Assembly (NCBI GenBank): GCA_913043285.1
Contig: CAJWML010000010.1
Location: 62,001 to 126,000 of the forward strand
Length of the DNA stretch: 64,000 bases
Source of the DNA: CAKZNE01 sp002695025
Lineage (GTDB): Bacteria > Bacteroidota > Bacteroidia > Flavobacteriales > Schleiferiaceae
Direction: 5' to 3'
Made by a program: the position numbers and the translations under genes. Below the pieces are notes generated by a model. It was given only the letters and a program-made list of their open reading frames with translations, was not told where the DNA came from and did not search any database. Within the stretch, counting starts at the first letter, position 1. Each line of letters starts with the position of its first letter. Shown piece after piece: positions 1-8,411 of this stretch.

Positions 1-1395
1 CACATATTTACCCCCGGAGGTTTTAAACATCTCCTTCTTACGGTCAGTGATCTTGAGGAATTTGCCTTCTACCCATTCACCAATATCACCGGTATGGAAA
101 TAACCGTCCTCATCAATTACCTCATCAGTCTTTTGTTTTTGCTTGTAGTATCCCATCATCACGTTGGGGCCCTTACAGCATATCTCTCCATCATCAGCTA
201 TCTTCACTTCTACGTCCTTGATAGGCCAACCCACGGTACCGATCCGTTTTCGGGCAACGTCAGGCCCGTTCACAGCAATTACCGGGGACGTTTCGGTGAG
301 ACCATAGCCTTCTTGTATATTAAAGCCGGCTGCCGTAAAAACCCGGTTTAAACGTGGGTTGAGAGCAGCCCCTCCGGAAACCATCACTTTTACGTTACCT
401 CCCAATGCTTCCTGCCATTTACTGAAGATCAGTTTACGGGCAATACCCAAACGGAAGTTATACCACCAGCTATTATGTTGCAGATCATACTTCTCCCCAA
501 GCTCCACAGCCCAGTAAAAGAGTCTTTTCTTTATACCGCTTAACTCGGCACCTTTGGACATGATCCGGTCATAAACCTTTTCCAGTAAGCGTGGTACCAG
601 GGCAAAAATCTCGGGTTTGACTTCACGGATATTATCCCCGATCTTATCAATGGATTCTGCAAAATAGATAGGGATATTATTCTGAATATAGAGGTACGTA
701 AGCATACGCTCAAACACGTGGCATACGGGCAAAAAACTAAGAGCCTTTGAATTCTCGAAAGTGGGAATACGATCATTGCTATCCAGCACGTTGCTTACCA
801 GGTTATTATGCGAAAGCATAACCCCCTTGGGTTTACCCGTGGTTCCTGAAGTATAAATGAGTGTGGCCAGGTCACCGTTCTTTACAGCCTTCATGCGGCT
901 TTCCAGTTCTGGTTGGTTGGAATCGTCTTCCCCCGCTTTCAGGACCTCTTTCCAGTTTTTAATTCCCTCTTCTTCATTAAAAATATAGATTTCCTTCAAG
1001 CTGGGTACCTTATCCCGAATCTTCGCTACTTTATCATACAGCTCACGATCTGAAAGAAAGCAGTAGGTAACCTCCGCATCATTGAAAATGTATTCATAAT
1101 CTTCACTGGAAATGGTGGGGTAGACCGGCACATTCACTGCCCCTATTTGCAGTATACCGATATCCATGATATTCCACTCGTGGCGATTGGTAGAGGAAAT
1201 CAGGGCAATCTTTTCCTGTTCCTTCACCCCCATTTTCAGCAATGCCCTTGAAATTTGCCGGGACCTGTTTACAAACTCTTCGGTTGAAACGGGCTCCCAT
1301 TTTCCGTTGATCTTATTCACCAGGGCATCCGGTAAAGGTTTATTTTTTAATTGGTCGTATAAAAAGTCAAAAATACGGGGGGCTGATTTGCTCAT
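1..1395 (-). CDS. Long-chain acyl-CoA synthetase (AMP-forming), 3' end cut by window edge
   Basis: The reading frame is open from an ATG at 1395 to the left edge (465 codons), so the C-terminus lies outside the window. Visible motifs are the AMP-binding P-loop YTSGTTGKPKG near residue 180 and GYGLTETSP near residue 365, both diagnostic of the acyl-adenylate-forming superfamily. The N-terminal region resembles the FadD/FAA1-type ligases common in Bacteroidota. By family it activates fatty acids to acyl-CoA using ATP, at the inner face of the membrane. It is divergent from the sulfotransferase-like gene that starts 90 bases away. Substrate chain length is not deducible. Confidence 0.93.
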   Translation of the reverse strand, partial: MSKSAPRIFDFLYDQLKNKPLPDALVNKINGKWEPVSTEEFVNRSRQISRALLKMGVKEQEKIALISSTNRHEWNIMDIGILQIGAVNVPVYPTISSEDYEYIFNDAEVTYCFLSDRELYDKVAKIRDKVPSLKEIYIFNEEEGIKNWKEVLKAGEDDSNQPELESRMKAVKNGDLATLIYTSGTTGKPKGVMLSHNNLVSNVLDSNDRIPTFENSKALSFLPVCHVFERMLTYLYIQNNIPIYFAESIDKIGDNIREVKPEIFALVPRLLEKVYDRIMSKGAELSGIKKRLFYWAVELGEKYDLQHNSWWYNFRLGIARKLIFSKWQEALGGNVKVMVSGGAALNPRLNRVFTAAGFNIQEGYGLTETSPVIAVNGPDVARKRIGTVGWPIKDVEVKIADDGEICCKGPNVMMGYYKQKQKTDEVIDEDGYFHTGDIGEWVEGKFLKITDRKKEMFKTSGGKYV

Positions 1396-1470
1396 CTATC
1401 TAAACATCTTTGTAAAGGGTTGACTAATATACAAAGCAGGAAGCGATCTGAAGGCATACTGCTATTTCTC

Positions 1471-1478
1471 TATATTTG
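1471..1478 (+). promoter_or_regulatory. Bacteroidota -7 element TATATTTG
   Basis: Exact match to TAnnTTTG. It ends 6 bases before the ATG at 1485, so the transcript may begin at or next to the start codon. The in-frame TTG at 1476 lies inside this element and is therefore an unlikely start. No clear -33 TTG is seen. Confidence 0.5.
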
Positions 1479-1484
1479 GCCATA

Positions 1485-2231
1485 ATGAAAACGGTTTTCA
1501 TTCATATTCCGAAAACGGCAGGCACTACCATGATGGAACTGCTAATGAAAAATTACAAACCCTCTGAGATCCATCACCTCACAAAAGCCGGTAAAATGAG
1601 CGGTAGTGAGATCCAGGGTTTTGTGGAACGCTATCGATGCCTTTTCGGGCATTTTCGTTTTCACCCTGAGCTGGTACGCCCGGAAAACTTCCTCTTTGCT
1701 TTTCTTAGGGACCCGGTAGACCGATGTATATCCAATTTTTTTCACCTGATCCGCGAGCAGCGGTATACCGATCTGAAGGCCATGGAAGCCATGGAGTTTT
1801 ACCTATCGGAAGAAGAGTTAATTAAGACAGGCAACTGGAATCGCCAAACCCATTTCCTGGCCGGGACCAAGGGCAGGAAATTCTTTAAAAATGAGGAAAA
1901 GTACCATGTAAACCTGGCCATTGAGCGCCTGGAACAGCTCAGCTTTATAGGAATTACCGAGCATTTTGAGGAAAGTGTTTTTATGTTGGGACAAAGCCTG
2001 GGTTGGAAGAAATGGTATTATCTACCTCAAAATACCAACCGCAGGCCGGAGCTCAAGAATAAGTTGTTAAATCAGTTTGGCAAACAACTGCAAGAGGCCA
2101 ATGAATGGGATCAGCAGGTCTATGAAGCAGGCCTGAAAATATTTGAGAAACAAAGGTCACACATTCATGTACCCTTTCATAAAAAAGCGGTGGCACGTAT
2201 GCTGAGCACTACAAAAAAACTAATGCGTTGA
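1485..2231 (+). CDS. Sulfotransferase family protein
   Basis: 248 residues from ATG 1485. The N-terminus carries HIPKTAGTT, the PAPS 5'-phosphosulfate-binding loop of the carbohydrate sulfotransferase (Sulfotransfer_2/3-like) superfamily, and FAFLRDPVDRCISNFFH near residue 70 matches the 3'-phosphate-binding Arg/Ser region. The family transfers sulfate from PAPS to sugars or lipids. No signal peptide or membrane segment is seen, so it should act in the cytoplasm. It is a single gene, converging with and overlapping the amidohydrolase by 12 bases. Its acceptor is unknown. No PAPS synthesis gene lies in the window, though a sugar-nucleotide cluster lies at 55-61 kb. Confidence 0.82.
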   Translation: MKTVFIHIPKTAGTTMMELLMKNYKPSEIHHLTKAGKMSGSEIQGFVERYRCLFGHFRFHPELVRPENFLFAFLRDPVDRCISNFFHLIREQRYTDLKAMEAMEFYLSEEELIKTGNWNRQTHFLAGTKGRKFFKNEEKYHVNLAIERLEQLSFIGITEHFEESVFMLGQSLGWKKWYYLPQNTNRRPELKNKLLNQFGKQLQEANEWDQQVYEAGLKIFEKQRSHIHVPFHKKAVARMLSTTKKLMR

Positions 2232-3866
2232 TTTTTCAGGGAGCTGGTAAACCTGTTCTCCATTGATATAGGTCTTCAGCACGCGGGCTTTTAAAACAGA
2301 ATCAGCCGGGCATTGCATAAGGTCCTTATTCACCACCACAAAATCCGCCAGTTTTCCTTTTTCCAGGCTACCCTTTTCATTTTCCTCAAAATTGGCATAG
2401 GCCGCCCATATAGTCATTCCTTTCAATGCTTCTTCCCTACTCAGCGCATTCTCCACCTGAAAGCCTGATGCGGGATAGCCTTCAGTATCTTTACGGATGG
2501 TAGCCGCGTAAAAAGTCTTAAAAGTTGAAATATCCTCCACGGGAAAATCGGTTCCCAACGCCACTTTCCCGTATTCCTTCAATAATTTTTTATAGGCATA
2601 CGCATCCTTCAGGCGTTGAGCACCCAGGCGCTCTTCAGCCCAATACATGTCCGAGGTAGCATGAGTAGGCTGCACGCTGGGGACCACATTGAATTTTTGA
2701 AAGAGTTCAAAATCATCCGGATGGACCACCTGCGCATGCTCTATCCTCCAGCGCTTATCTGCACCTTTGGTATATTCTCCATAAATATTCAGGATCAACC
2801 GGTTGGCCGAATCTCCGATAGCGTGCGTATTCATTTGCCAGCCTTTGCCCGAAAGCTCGGCTGCCGCCTTTTGAAAATGCTCCAGAGAGTCCAGCAAGAG
2901 ACCATGATGCCCTGGCTGGTCAGAATACGACTGGATAAGGCAGGCACCCCTTGAGCCCAGAGCTCCGTCAGCGTAGAATTTCATTCCCCGCACATTGAGC
3001 CTATCAGTCTTATATGGTCCCTTCTCCAAAAAGTATTGTTGCGAGGCAGGCTCATCCGAAACCATAGCGTATATCCTTAATTTCAGATCTCCCGACTGTT
3101 GCAGGCTATCCAGAAGAAGAATATCCTCTTTTTCAAGGCCCGCCTCATCTAACGTGGTAAGCCCAAAAGCCAGACAATTTTGCTCAGCTTCCATCAACAA
3201 CTCCCTCATTTCTAACACCTTGAGCTTTGGCTTTGTCACCAGCTCCACAGCATTATCGATCAGTATACCGGTAAGTTCTCCCTCTTCATCGGTTTCCAAT
3301 ATACCGCCCTCCACCTTGGTTTTATTAGTGACTCCGGCATAATCAAGAGCTGCCTGGTTAACCAGCACCGCATGACCATCCACCCGGGTAAGCAATACCG
3401 GTGTTTCAGGGAAAAGCTCATTCAGTCGTTTATTATCCGGAAATTCTTTGCCTTCCCAGTCGTTCTGATCCCAACCCCGACCCACGATAAAATCCACCTG
3501 ATTCCGTTGCTGGAAGTCTTCCACCTTTTCAAGTACTTCACCGAAAGACCTGGTACCCCACAATCCAACTTCCTTAAGGCCTTTGGCATAACCCACAAAA
3601 TGACAATGCGCATCAATAAAACCCGGATATATTGCCGCTCCCTGCAAGTCAATACTTTCAGGAGCCCGGTAGTTGTAACGGATGTTATGTGTAGTTCCGG
3701 TTTCAACGATCTTACCGTCTTTTACGGCCATAGCCTCCGCAATTGTAAAGGCTGAATCCACGGTATAGACTTTAGCATTATACAATATGAGATCGGCAGA
3801 TTTATGCTCGCGACAAGCATTCAACGTACAAAGCAGAAGACTGAATGCAACTATTTTCCTGATCAT
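2220..3866 (-). CDS. Amidohydrolase family lipoprotein (YtcJ-like)
   Basis: 548 residues. I start at ATG 3866 rather than 3887, because this places a lipoprotein signal (MIRKIVAFSLLL...LNAC) at the N-terminus, with the acylated Cys near residue 18. Amidohydrolase metal ligands are visible: HCH near residue 88, HAIGDSANR, EHAQVV and GTDFPVED towards the C-terminus. This is the order seen in the Amidohydro_3 (YtcJ/NfdA) group, zinc-dependent hydrolases of amides or related bonds. It probably sits on the periplasmic side of a membrane. Last gene of a minus run with fumC and the PagL-like gene, 23 bases after the latter. Substrate unknown. Confidence 0.85.
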   Translation of the reverse strand: MIRKIVAFSLLLCTLNACREHKSADLILYNAKVYTVDSAFTIAEAMAVKDGKIVETGTTHNIRYNYRAPESIDLQGAAIYPGFIDAHCHFVGYAKGLKEVGLWGTRSFGEVLEKVEDFQQRNQVDFIVGRGWDQNDWEGKEFPDNKRLNELFPETPVLLTRVDGHAVLVNQAALDYAGVTNKTKVEGGILETDEEGELTGILIDNAVELVTKPKLKVLEMRELLMEAEQNCLAFGLTTLDEAGLEKEDILLLDSLQQSGDLKLRIYAMVSDEPASQQYFLEKGPYKTDRLNVRGMKFYADGALGSRGACLIQSYSDQPGHHGLLLDSLEHFQKAAAELSGKGWQMNTHAIGDSANRLILNIYGEYTKGADKRWRIEHAQVVHPDDFELFQKFNVVPSVQPTHATSDMYWAEERLGAQRLKDAYAYKKLLKEYGKVALGTDFPVEDISTFKTFYAATIRKDTEGYPASGFQVENALSREEALKGMTIWAAYANFEENEKGSLEKGKLADFVVVNKDLMQCPADSVLKARVLKTYINGEQVYQLPEKSTH

Positions 3867-3889
3867 AGGAACAGATTTTAGATGCAAAA

Positions 3890-5059
3890 CTAAAAGGAAT
3901 AACCTATACCCAGTTCCGTAAACTGAATCTTAAATAATTGTGTTTTTCCGATCAACGAGATTACTAGACCCGACCGGAGGCGGTAACGGTAACCGATACG
4001 GTTATAGATATAATGCTCATTATGATACTCCATGTAGTTGGCATAGACTTCCGGCAATGTTGGTGATTCCTGTATAGCACGATACGGATGCCACCAGTAA
4101 TACCCCAACTGGCCCACCACAGAAAGGCGGTTGAAACATAGTTCCAGGTTCAGGTGAGTACCAAAAGAAAGGGTTTCCGAAAACTTAAGTGGCTCATAGT
4201 TTTCGCCTTCAACGGGTTTAAAGTACTTTTTATGCTCATAGGCGATCCCATCATCCATGAGGGCCATGCCAAATCCCGCCCTGATCACTCTATTCAGTAT
4301 CCGGTTGTATTCAGCATTTACATCCCATACCAACAAATACGGATCCTGGTAGGCTATCTGCCGCGGTGCAATATGCCCTGTAATCATAAACTCCTGTTTG
4401 GGTAAGGGACTCTCCTTTACCTCCAGTAAGGGACCGTCCTTTCTGAACTGGTAATTAAGCCCCAGCATGAGATTATACTGGTTGATACCGTAATTAGGCT
4501 TTTTTACACCCACGTTGGAAGAGTGGAACAAAGCTCCGCCAACCCGGACCTTCCAATTTTCGGAAAGCGATACCCCCAGGCCCACCCTTACATCGGTAGA
4601 AGCGTTGAGATGGGTGCTCACCGACTCATTGGTGTAATTGGTTTCCCGGTCAAATACCTTCCCGGTATAGGTTATTCCCCAGCCCGCATGGTAATAACAG
4701 AAGACAGGAGAGCTGAATAAGGGATAGTCTTTAGCAATAAAAGCCAGTAAGCCCAACATATAATCAATGGAAGGACTGGAGAAGCTACTTCCAAGGACGG
4801 TAAGACCTACCTGCGGGTTGTCAAAAGCATCGGCCCAGGAAAACCCGGAAGCAGCATTCACACCTATATCGGCATACAGGGAGTAATACGATATACGTCC
4901 CAGGTCCGGTATATCAGACTGGTCATCCGAACGTCTCTGAACCTCACCTTTAGCTATGGAAACACTTGTAAAAGATGGGGCTATCTGACATTTTAAATCA
5001 TAGCCTGCACCGAATACCAGTAGTAAGAGGAAAACCTGCCTGAGGTTTACACCCCCCAT
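3890..5059 (-). CDS. Acyloxyacyl hydrolase (PagL-like) outer-membrane protein
   Basis: 389 residues from ATG 5059, with a signal peptide (NLRQVFLLLLVFGAGYDLKC). An in-frame GTG at 5071 overlaps the fumC stop as GTGA and is an alternative start. The segment LFHSSNVGVKKPNYGINQYN near the middle matches the His-x-Ser active-site strand of lipid A 3-O-deacylase PagL and its Bacteroidota relatives. The rest looks like alternating beta-barrel strands, ending in a Phe (GIGYSF), as outer-membrane barrels do. Inferred role: removal of an acyl chain from lipid A. It is about twice the length of PagL, so the fold match is partial. Coupled to fumC without obvious functional logic. Confidence 0.66.
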   Translation of the reverse strand: MGGVNLRQVFLLLLVFGAGYDLKCQIAPSFTSVSIAKGEVQRRSDDQSDIPDLGRISYYSLYADIGVNAASGFSWADAFDNPQVGLTVLGSSFSSPSIDYMLGLLAFIAKDYPLFSSPVFCYYHAGWGITYTGKVFDRETNYTNESVSTHLNASTDVRVGLGVSLSENWKVRVGGALFHSSNVGVKKPNYGINQYNLMLGLNYQFRKDGPLLEVKESPLPKQEFMITGHIAPRQIAYQDPYLLVWDVNAEYNRILNRVIRAGFGMALMDDGIAYEHKKYFKPVEGENYEPLKFSETLSFGTHLNLELCFNRLSVVGQLGYYWWHPYRAIQESPTLPEVYANYMEYHNEHYIYNRIGYRYRLRSGLVISLIGKTQLFKIQFTELGIGYSF

Positions 5060-5067
5060 GCTGCGTA

Positions 5068-6462
5068 TCACAGCTTACCCACCATATCTTCCGGACGTAC
5101 CCACTCGTCAAACTCTTCTGCCGTAAGAAAGCCCAGGTTTACGGCTTCTTCCTTCAGGGTAGTTCCATTCTCGTGAGCCGTCTTGGCAATCTTGGCCGCC
5201 TTCTCATAACCAATCTTTGTATTGAGTGCAGTTACCAACATCAGGGAATTATCCAGATGGCGCTGGATCACGTCTTTATTGGGCTCAATGCCCACCGCAC
5301 AATGATCGTTAAAACTTACACAAGCATCACCCAGCAGGCGTGCAGATTGTAAAAGATTAGCGGCTATAACCGGTTTAAATACGTTCAACTCATAGTGACC
5401 CGTAGAACCTCCCACACTGATGGTCACATCATTACCCATTACCTGGCTGCACACCATGGTCATGGCTTCACATTGGGTAGGGTTTACTTTTCCGGGCATA
5501 ATGGATGAACCTGGCTCGTTGGCCGGAATGATAATCTCACCGATGCCACTGCGAGGGCCGGAGGCCAGTAAACGAATATCGTTGGCAATCTTCATCAGGG
5601 AAACCGAAAGCTGCTTCAGTGCTCCGTGGGTTTCTACCATAGCATCATGGGCTGCCAGGGCCTCAAACTTATTTTCTGCGGTACGGAAGGGCAAGCCTGT
5701 GAAGTCCGCAATTTTTCCGGCTACATGCTCCGCATAGCCCTCCGGTGTGTTGATACCCGTACCCACGGCAGTACCTCCCAAGGCCAGTTCCGAAAGGTGA
5801 TCCAGTGTATTTTTCAAAGCTTTAAGACCATGATTAAGCTGCGATACATAACCGCTGAATTCCTGGCCCAGGGTGAGAGGCGTGGCATCCATAAGATGCG
5901 TACGGCCAATCTTTACGACTTCCCAATACTTTTGTGATTTCTCGGCCAGCGTATCACGAAGTTTTTCCACCGAAGGAATGGTATTCTCCACGATCATCTT
6001 ATACGAGGCAATATGCATGGCCGTGGGGTACGTATCGTTAGAGGACTGACTTTTATTCACGTCATCGTTGGGATGGATAAGTCGGTCACCTTCACCGAGT
6101 TTATTCCCTTTCAGCACGTGAGCCCGGTTAGCTATTACCTCATTGGCATTCATATTACTCTGGGTACCGGAACCAGTTTGCCAGATCACCAGAGGAAACT
6201 GGTCATCATGCTTACCCTCCAGTATTTCATCGCAAACTTTGGAAATAAGATCGCGTTTCTCTTCTGACAACACACCCAGGGCATGATTGGTATGGGCCGC
6301 TGCTTTTTTAAGGTATGCAAAGCCATAGATTACCTCCAAAGGCATGCTGGCTTCCGGGCCGATCTTAAAGTTATTACGACTGCGTTCGGTTTGGGCTCCC
6401 CAATATTTGTCGGCAGGAACCTTTACTTCACCCATGGTGTCTTTCTCAATTCTGTAGTCCAT
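5068..6462 (-). CDS. fumC: Class II fumarate hydratase
   Basis: 464 residues, the usual length for FumC. The superfamily signature GSSIMPGKVNP is present near residue 320, with SSNDTYPTAMH near residue 140 and GRTHLMDATP near residue 185. It converts fumarate to L-malate in the TCA cycle as a soluble iron-independent homotetramer. It lies 14 bases after a small membrane protein gene and overlaps the possible GTG start of the PagL-like gene, so these appear to be one transcript. Aspartase and argininosuccinate lyase share the fold, but the overall sequence reads as FumC. Confidence 0.96.
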   Translation of the reverse strand: MDYRIEKDTMGEVKVPADKYWGAQTERSRNNFKIGPEASMPLEVIYGFAYLKKAAAHTNHALGVLSEEKRDLISKVCDEILEGKHDDQFPLVIWQTGSGTQSNMNANEVIANRAHVLKGNKLGEGDRLIHPNDDVNKSQSSNDTYPTAMHIASYKMIVENTIPSVEKLRDTLAEKSQKYWEVVKIGRTHLMDATPLTLGQEFSGYVSQLNHGLKALKNTLDHLSELALGGTAVGTGINTPEGYAEHVAGKIADFTGLPFRTAENKFEALAAHDAMVETHGALKQLSVSLMKIANDIRLLASGPRSGIGEIIIPANEPGSSIMPGKVNPTQCEAMTMVCSQVMGNDVTISVGGSTGHYELNVFKPVIAANLLQSARLLGDACVSFNDHCAVGIEPNKDVIQRHLDNSLMLVTALNTKIGYEKAAKIAKTAHENGTTLKEEAVNLGFLTAEEFDEWVRPEDMVGKL

Positions 6463-6476
6463 TATCTATATTTTAT

Positions 6477-6803
6477 TCATGTTCCGAAATGCTTTGCCGT
6501 TAATGAGGCCACCAAAAGGCACAGCATCATTAAAAAGGCAAAAATACCAGCGTAAACTTTTCTGCTCAACTTTTTACGGAATAAAAAGAGCAGGGTCCCT
6601 GAAAGTAAGATAGCCACCCCCAGCACCCTGAGCCCCATCACAAATCCGCTTGTCAGCATTTTCTGTTCTTCCAGGCTTAGCCCTTCAAACTCTGATTGCC
6701 CGAAATACAATATGTAAGGCCAGCCTGCAAATGCCAGTAAAAGGAAAACGGCCCCCGCCAGCAAACTGCTTACCCAAAGAAAGAGTGGCATTTTAAATTT
6801 CAT
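6477..6803 (-). CDS. Small membrane protein of unknown function
   Basis: 108 residues with three predicted membrane spans: residues about 5-30 (LFLWVSSLLAGAVFLLLAFA), 55-75 (GLRVLGVAILLSGTLLFLF) and 85-103. A short polar segment containing EFEGLSLEEQK separates spans one and two. I do not recognise the family. It is first in the run leading into fumC 14 bases downstream. An 8-base inverted repeat lies just upstream of its start, shared with the divergent small gene at 6869. Confidence 0.72.
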   Translation of the reverse strand: MKFKMPLFLWVSSLLAGAVFLLLAFAGWPYILYFGQSEFEGLSLEEQKMLTSGFVMGLRVLGVAILLSGTLLFLFRKKLSRKVYAGIFAFLMMLCLLVASLTAKHFGT

Positions 6804-6822
6804 AAGACTTTGAAAAATGAGT

Positions 6823-6841
6823 GGTAAAAAACATTTTTACC
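6823..6841. promoter_or_regulatory. Inverted repeat in a divergent promoter region
   Basis: GGTAAAAA-ACA-TTTTTACC is a perfect 8-base inverted repeat. It lies in the 65-base gap between two divergent small membrane protein genes. It abuts TAAATTAG at 6843-6850, a near match to the -7 element for the plus-strand gene. A dimeric regulator could bind here, but this is inferred from position only. Confidence 0.4.
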
Positions 6842-6868
6842 TTAAATTAGCGGCCAAAATTAGAAAGA

Positions 6869-7039
6869 ATGTTCACCCAAGTACTAGGCTTTTTTATTTT
6901 CCTGTTCATTTTCGGTATGGGTTTCAGCATGTTGATCTTCCTGGGCCTGTTTGTAGGTTACTGGTTAACGTTGCTGGCAGTTGAGTCGATCAACCCCAAA
7001 TTAGCTCACAAAATGATCGGTTATAAAGGTGACAATTAA
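6869..7039 (+). CDS. 56-residue membrane protein
   Basis: A short frame from ATG 6869 to TAA 7039. Residues about 5-40 are strongly hydrophobic (FFIFLFIFGMGFSMLIFLGLFVGYW), enough for one long or two short membrane spans, followed by a polar tail (ESINPKLAHKMIGYKGDN). A near-consensus -7 element lies 18 bases upstream and a strong rho-independent terminator 25 bases downstream. The gene therefore has its own transcription unit, the main support for its being real. Function unknown. Confidence 0.62.
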   Translation: MFTQVLGFFIFLFIFGMGFSMLIFLGLFVGYWLTLLAVESINPKLAHKMIGYKGDN

Positions 7040-7064
7040 TCCTTTATAAGTCCTGAAAATATTT

Positions 7065-7088
7065 AAAGCCCCGTTCAGGGGCTTTTTT
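7065..7088 (+). terminator. Rho-independent terminator after the 56-residue gene
   Basis: AAAGCCCC, loop GTTCA, GGGGCTTT, then a run of six T. On the minus strand the same hairpin is followed by an A/T-rich tract, so it may also end transcription from the M23 peptidase gene, which stops at 7107. Confidence 0.85.
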
Positions 7089-7106
7089 AATGTCCTGTGG
7101 TGAGAT

Positions 7107-8411
7107 TTAATTTGAGGATATCCAAAAAGAGTGACCTTCTTCATCCCGGGCCCACCTATACCCTTTAAAACTTCCCAATACCGCGAGCCTACCTTCACGT
7201 AGTTGAAAACTATCTGCAGGATGCACAAATGGGTCCCAGAAAGCCCAACGTTCCTTACCGGATTCAACATTAGGGGAAGGCAAAGTCAAAAGTGAAGAGT
7301 GAATAAAGCCTGATCTCAGGTCCGGAGTTTCTACCTGTACCCATTCATTGGTTTGGCCTTTTACCCATACCAGGTCGCCTTCATCAAGACTTGAGATCAC
7401 TTTAAAGTCCATAGCAGGACCTTGTCTGAAATTGGCTTTGGCTCCATTGACCACCTGATATCTTTCAGTGGGAAAACCATTTATCACTGGAGCCTCTCTT
7501 AATTGATTGTCTACAAAAGGATAAGGGTCTATGGCTCCCTGGAAGCGCACATAAATACCGAAGTGTAGATGAGGTTTGGTATTACGGGCGTTACCGGTAT
7601 TGCCAACAAAGCCCAACGTATCACCGGTTTTCACGCTCTTTCCGCTGTTTACCGCCTGGCTATCAAGATGAGCAAAATACAGGCTATGGCCACGAGTGTG
7701 GTCCCGCATCCAAACTGATTTTCCACCTAAACCTCCATTACGGATAGAACTTACCACTCCTGAAACCGGTGCTACCACCGGGGTTCCACGCTCCGCAAAA
7801 ATATCAATACCCTCGTGCCTGCGTTTACCCCCGTCACGGTCATCTCCAAACACACTCCATATAGCCCGGCTATCTTTGCCCTGCACCGGGAATGCGGAAT
7901 AGGTGGGTGTGCGCTCGAGGGTGAGGCTATACTGGCCGGCACCCAGCAACTCGGGTTGCAATCGTAAGAGATACTCCCCGTCCTCCGTACATTCGAAATC
8001 CAAATGACAGGTTCCCTTTTCTGCGGCTCCTACATGTTCCCATTTACCATCTTCAAAAAAGAAAACATCCATAAAAAGACGCGATGAATCCGGACTTTTC
8101 CAGTTTGCATGGATCCGCAAAGCACTACCTTGTTTTAGAGAAAAACGCCAGGCTCCGGCTTCAATATCATCTGTATAAAACACCCCGTTGAGCGAAAAAG
8201 GTATATCAATTGAAACGGGATTTTGGAGAGCCCACTCCGCACGCTGAAGCCATTGCCTACCAAGGCTTGTCTCCTCAAGGCCTTGCTTTTTGAGTTGATT
8301 GCCGTAATCTTCATGCGGATAGCTTTGTACCAGAAAGGGCAATTGACCTTGCTTACATGCAGTTAGCAAAAGAATTACACTCCAGGCTCCTATCAGCTTT
8401 TTAATTTCCAT
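7107..8411 (-). CDS. M23 family metallopeptidase lipoprotein with SH3-like domain
   Basis: 434 residues. An N-terminal lipobox (LLLTAC, Cys near residue 19) indicates membrane anchoring. The LytM/M23 core lies at about residues 185-295: RHEGIDIF supplies the HxxxD zinc ligands and PHLHFGI the HxH motif. A later segment (about 310-370, FRQGP...WVQVETPDLRSGFIHSSLL) looks like a bacterial SH3 cell-wall-binding domain. All core metal ligands are present, so an active peptidoglycan endopeptidase is likely. Its start overlaps the end of the GNAT-nitrilase gene by 19 bases, suggesting co-transcription. Confidence 0.9.
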   Translation of the reverse strand: MEIKKLIGAWSVILLLTACKQGQLPFLVQSYPHEDYGNQLKKQGLEETSLGRQWLQRAEWALQNPVSIDIPFSLNGVFYTDDIEAGAWRFSLKQGSALRIHANWKSPDSSRLFMDVFFFEDGKWEHVGAAEKGTCHLDFECTEDGEYLLRLQPELLGAGQYSLTLERTPTYSAFPVQGKDSRAIWSVFGDDRDGGKRRHEGIDIFAERGTPVVAPVSGVVSSIRNGGLGGKSVWMRDHTRGHSLYFAHLDSQAVNSGKSVKTGDTLGFVGNTGNARNTKPHLHFGIYVRFQGAIDPYPFVDNQLREAPVINGFPTERYQVVNGAKANFRQGPAMDFKVISSLDEGDLVWVKGQTNEWVQVETPDLRSGFIHSSLLTLPSPNVESGKERWAFWDPFVHPADSFQLREGRLAVLGSFKGYRWARDEEGHSFWISSN

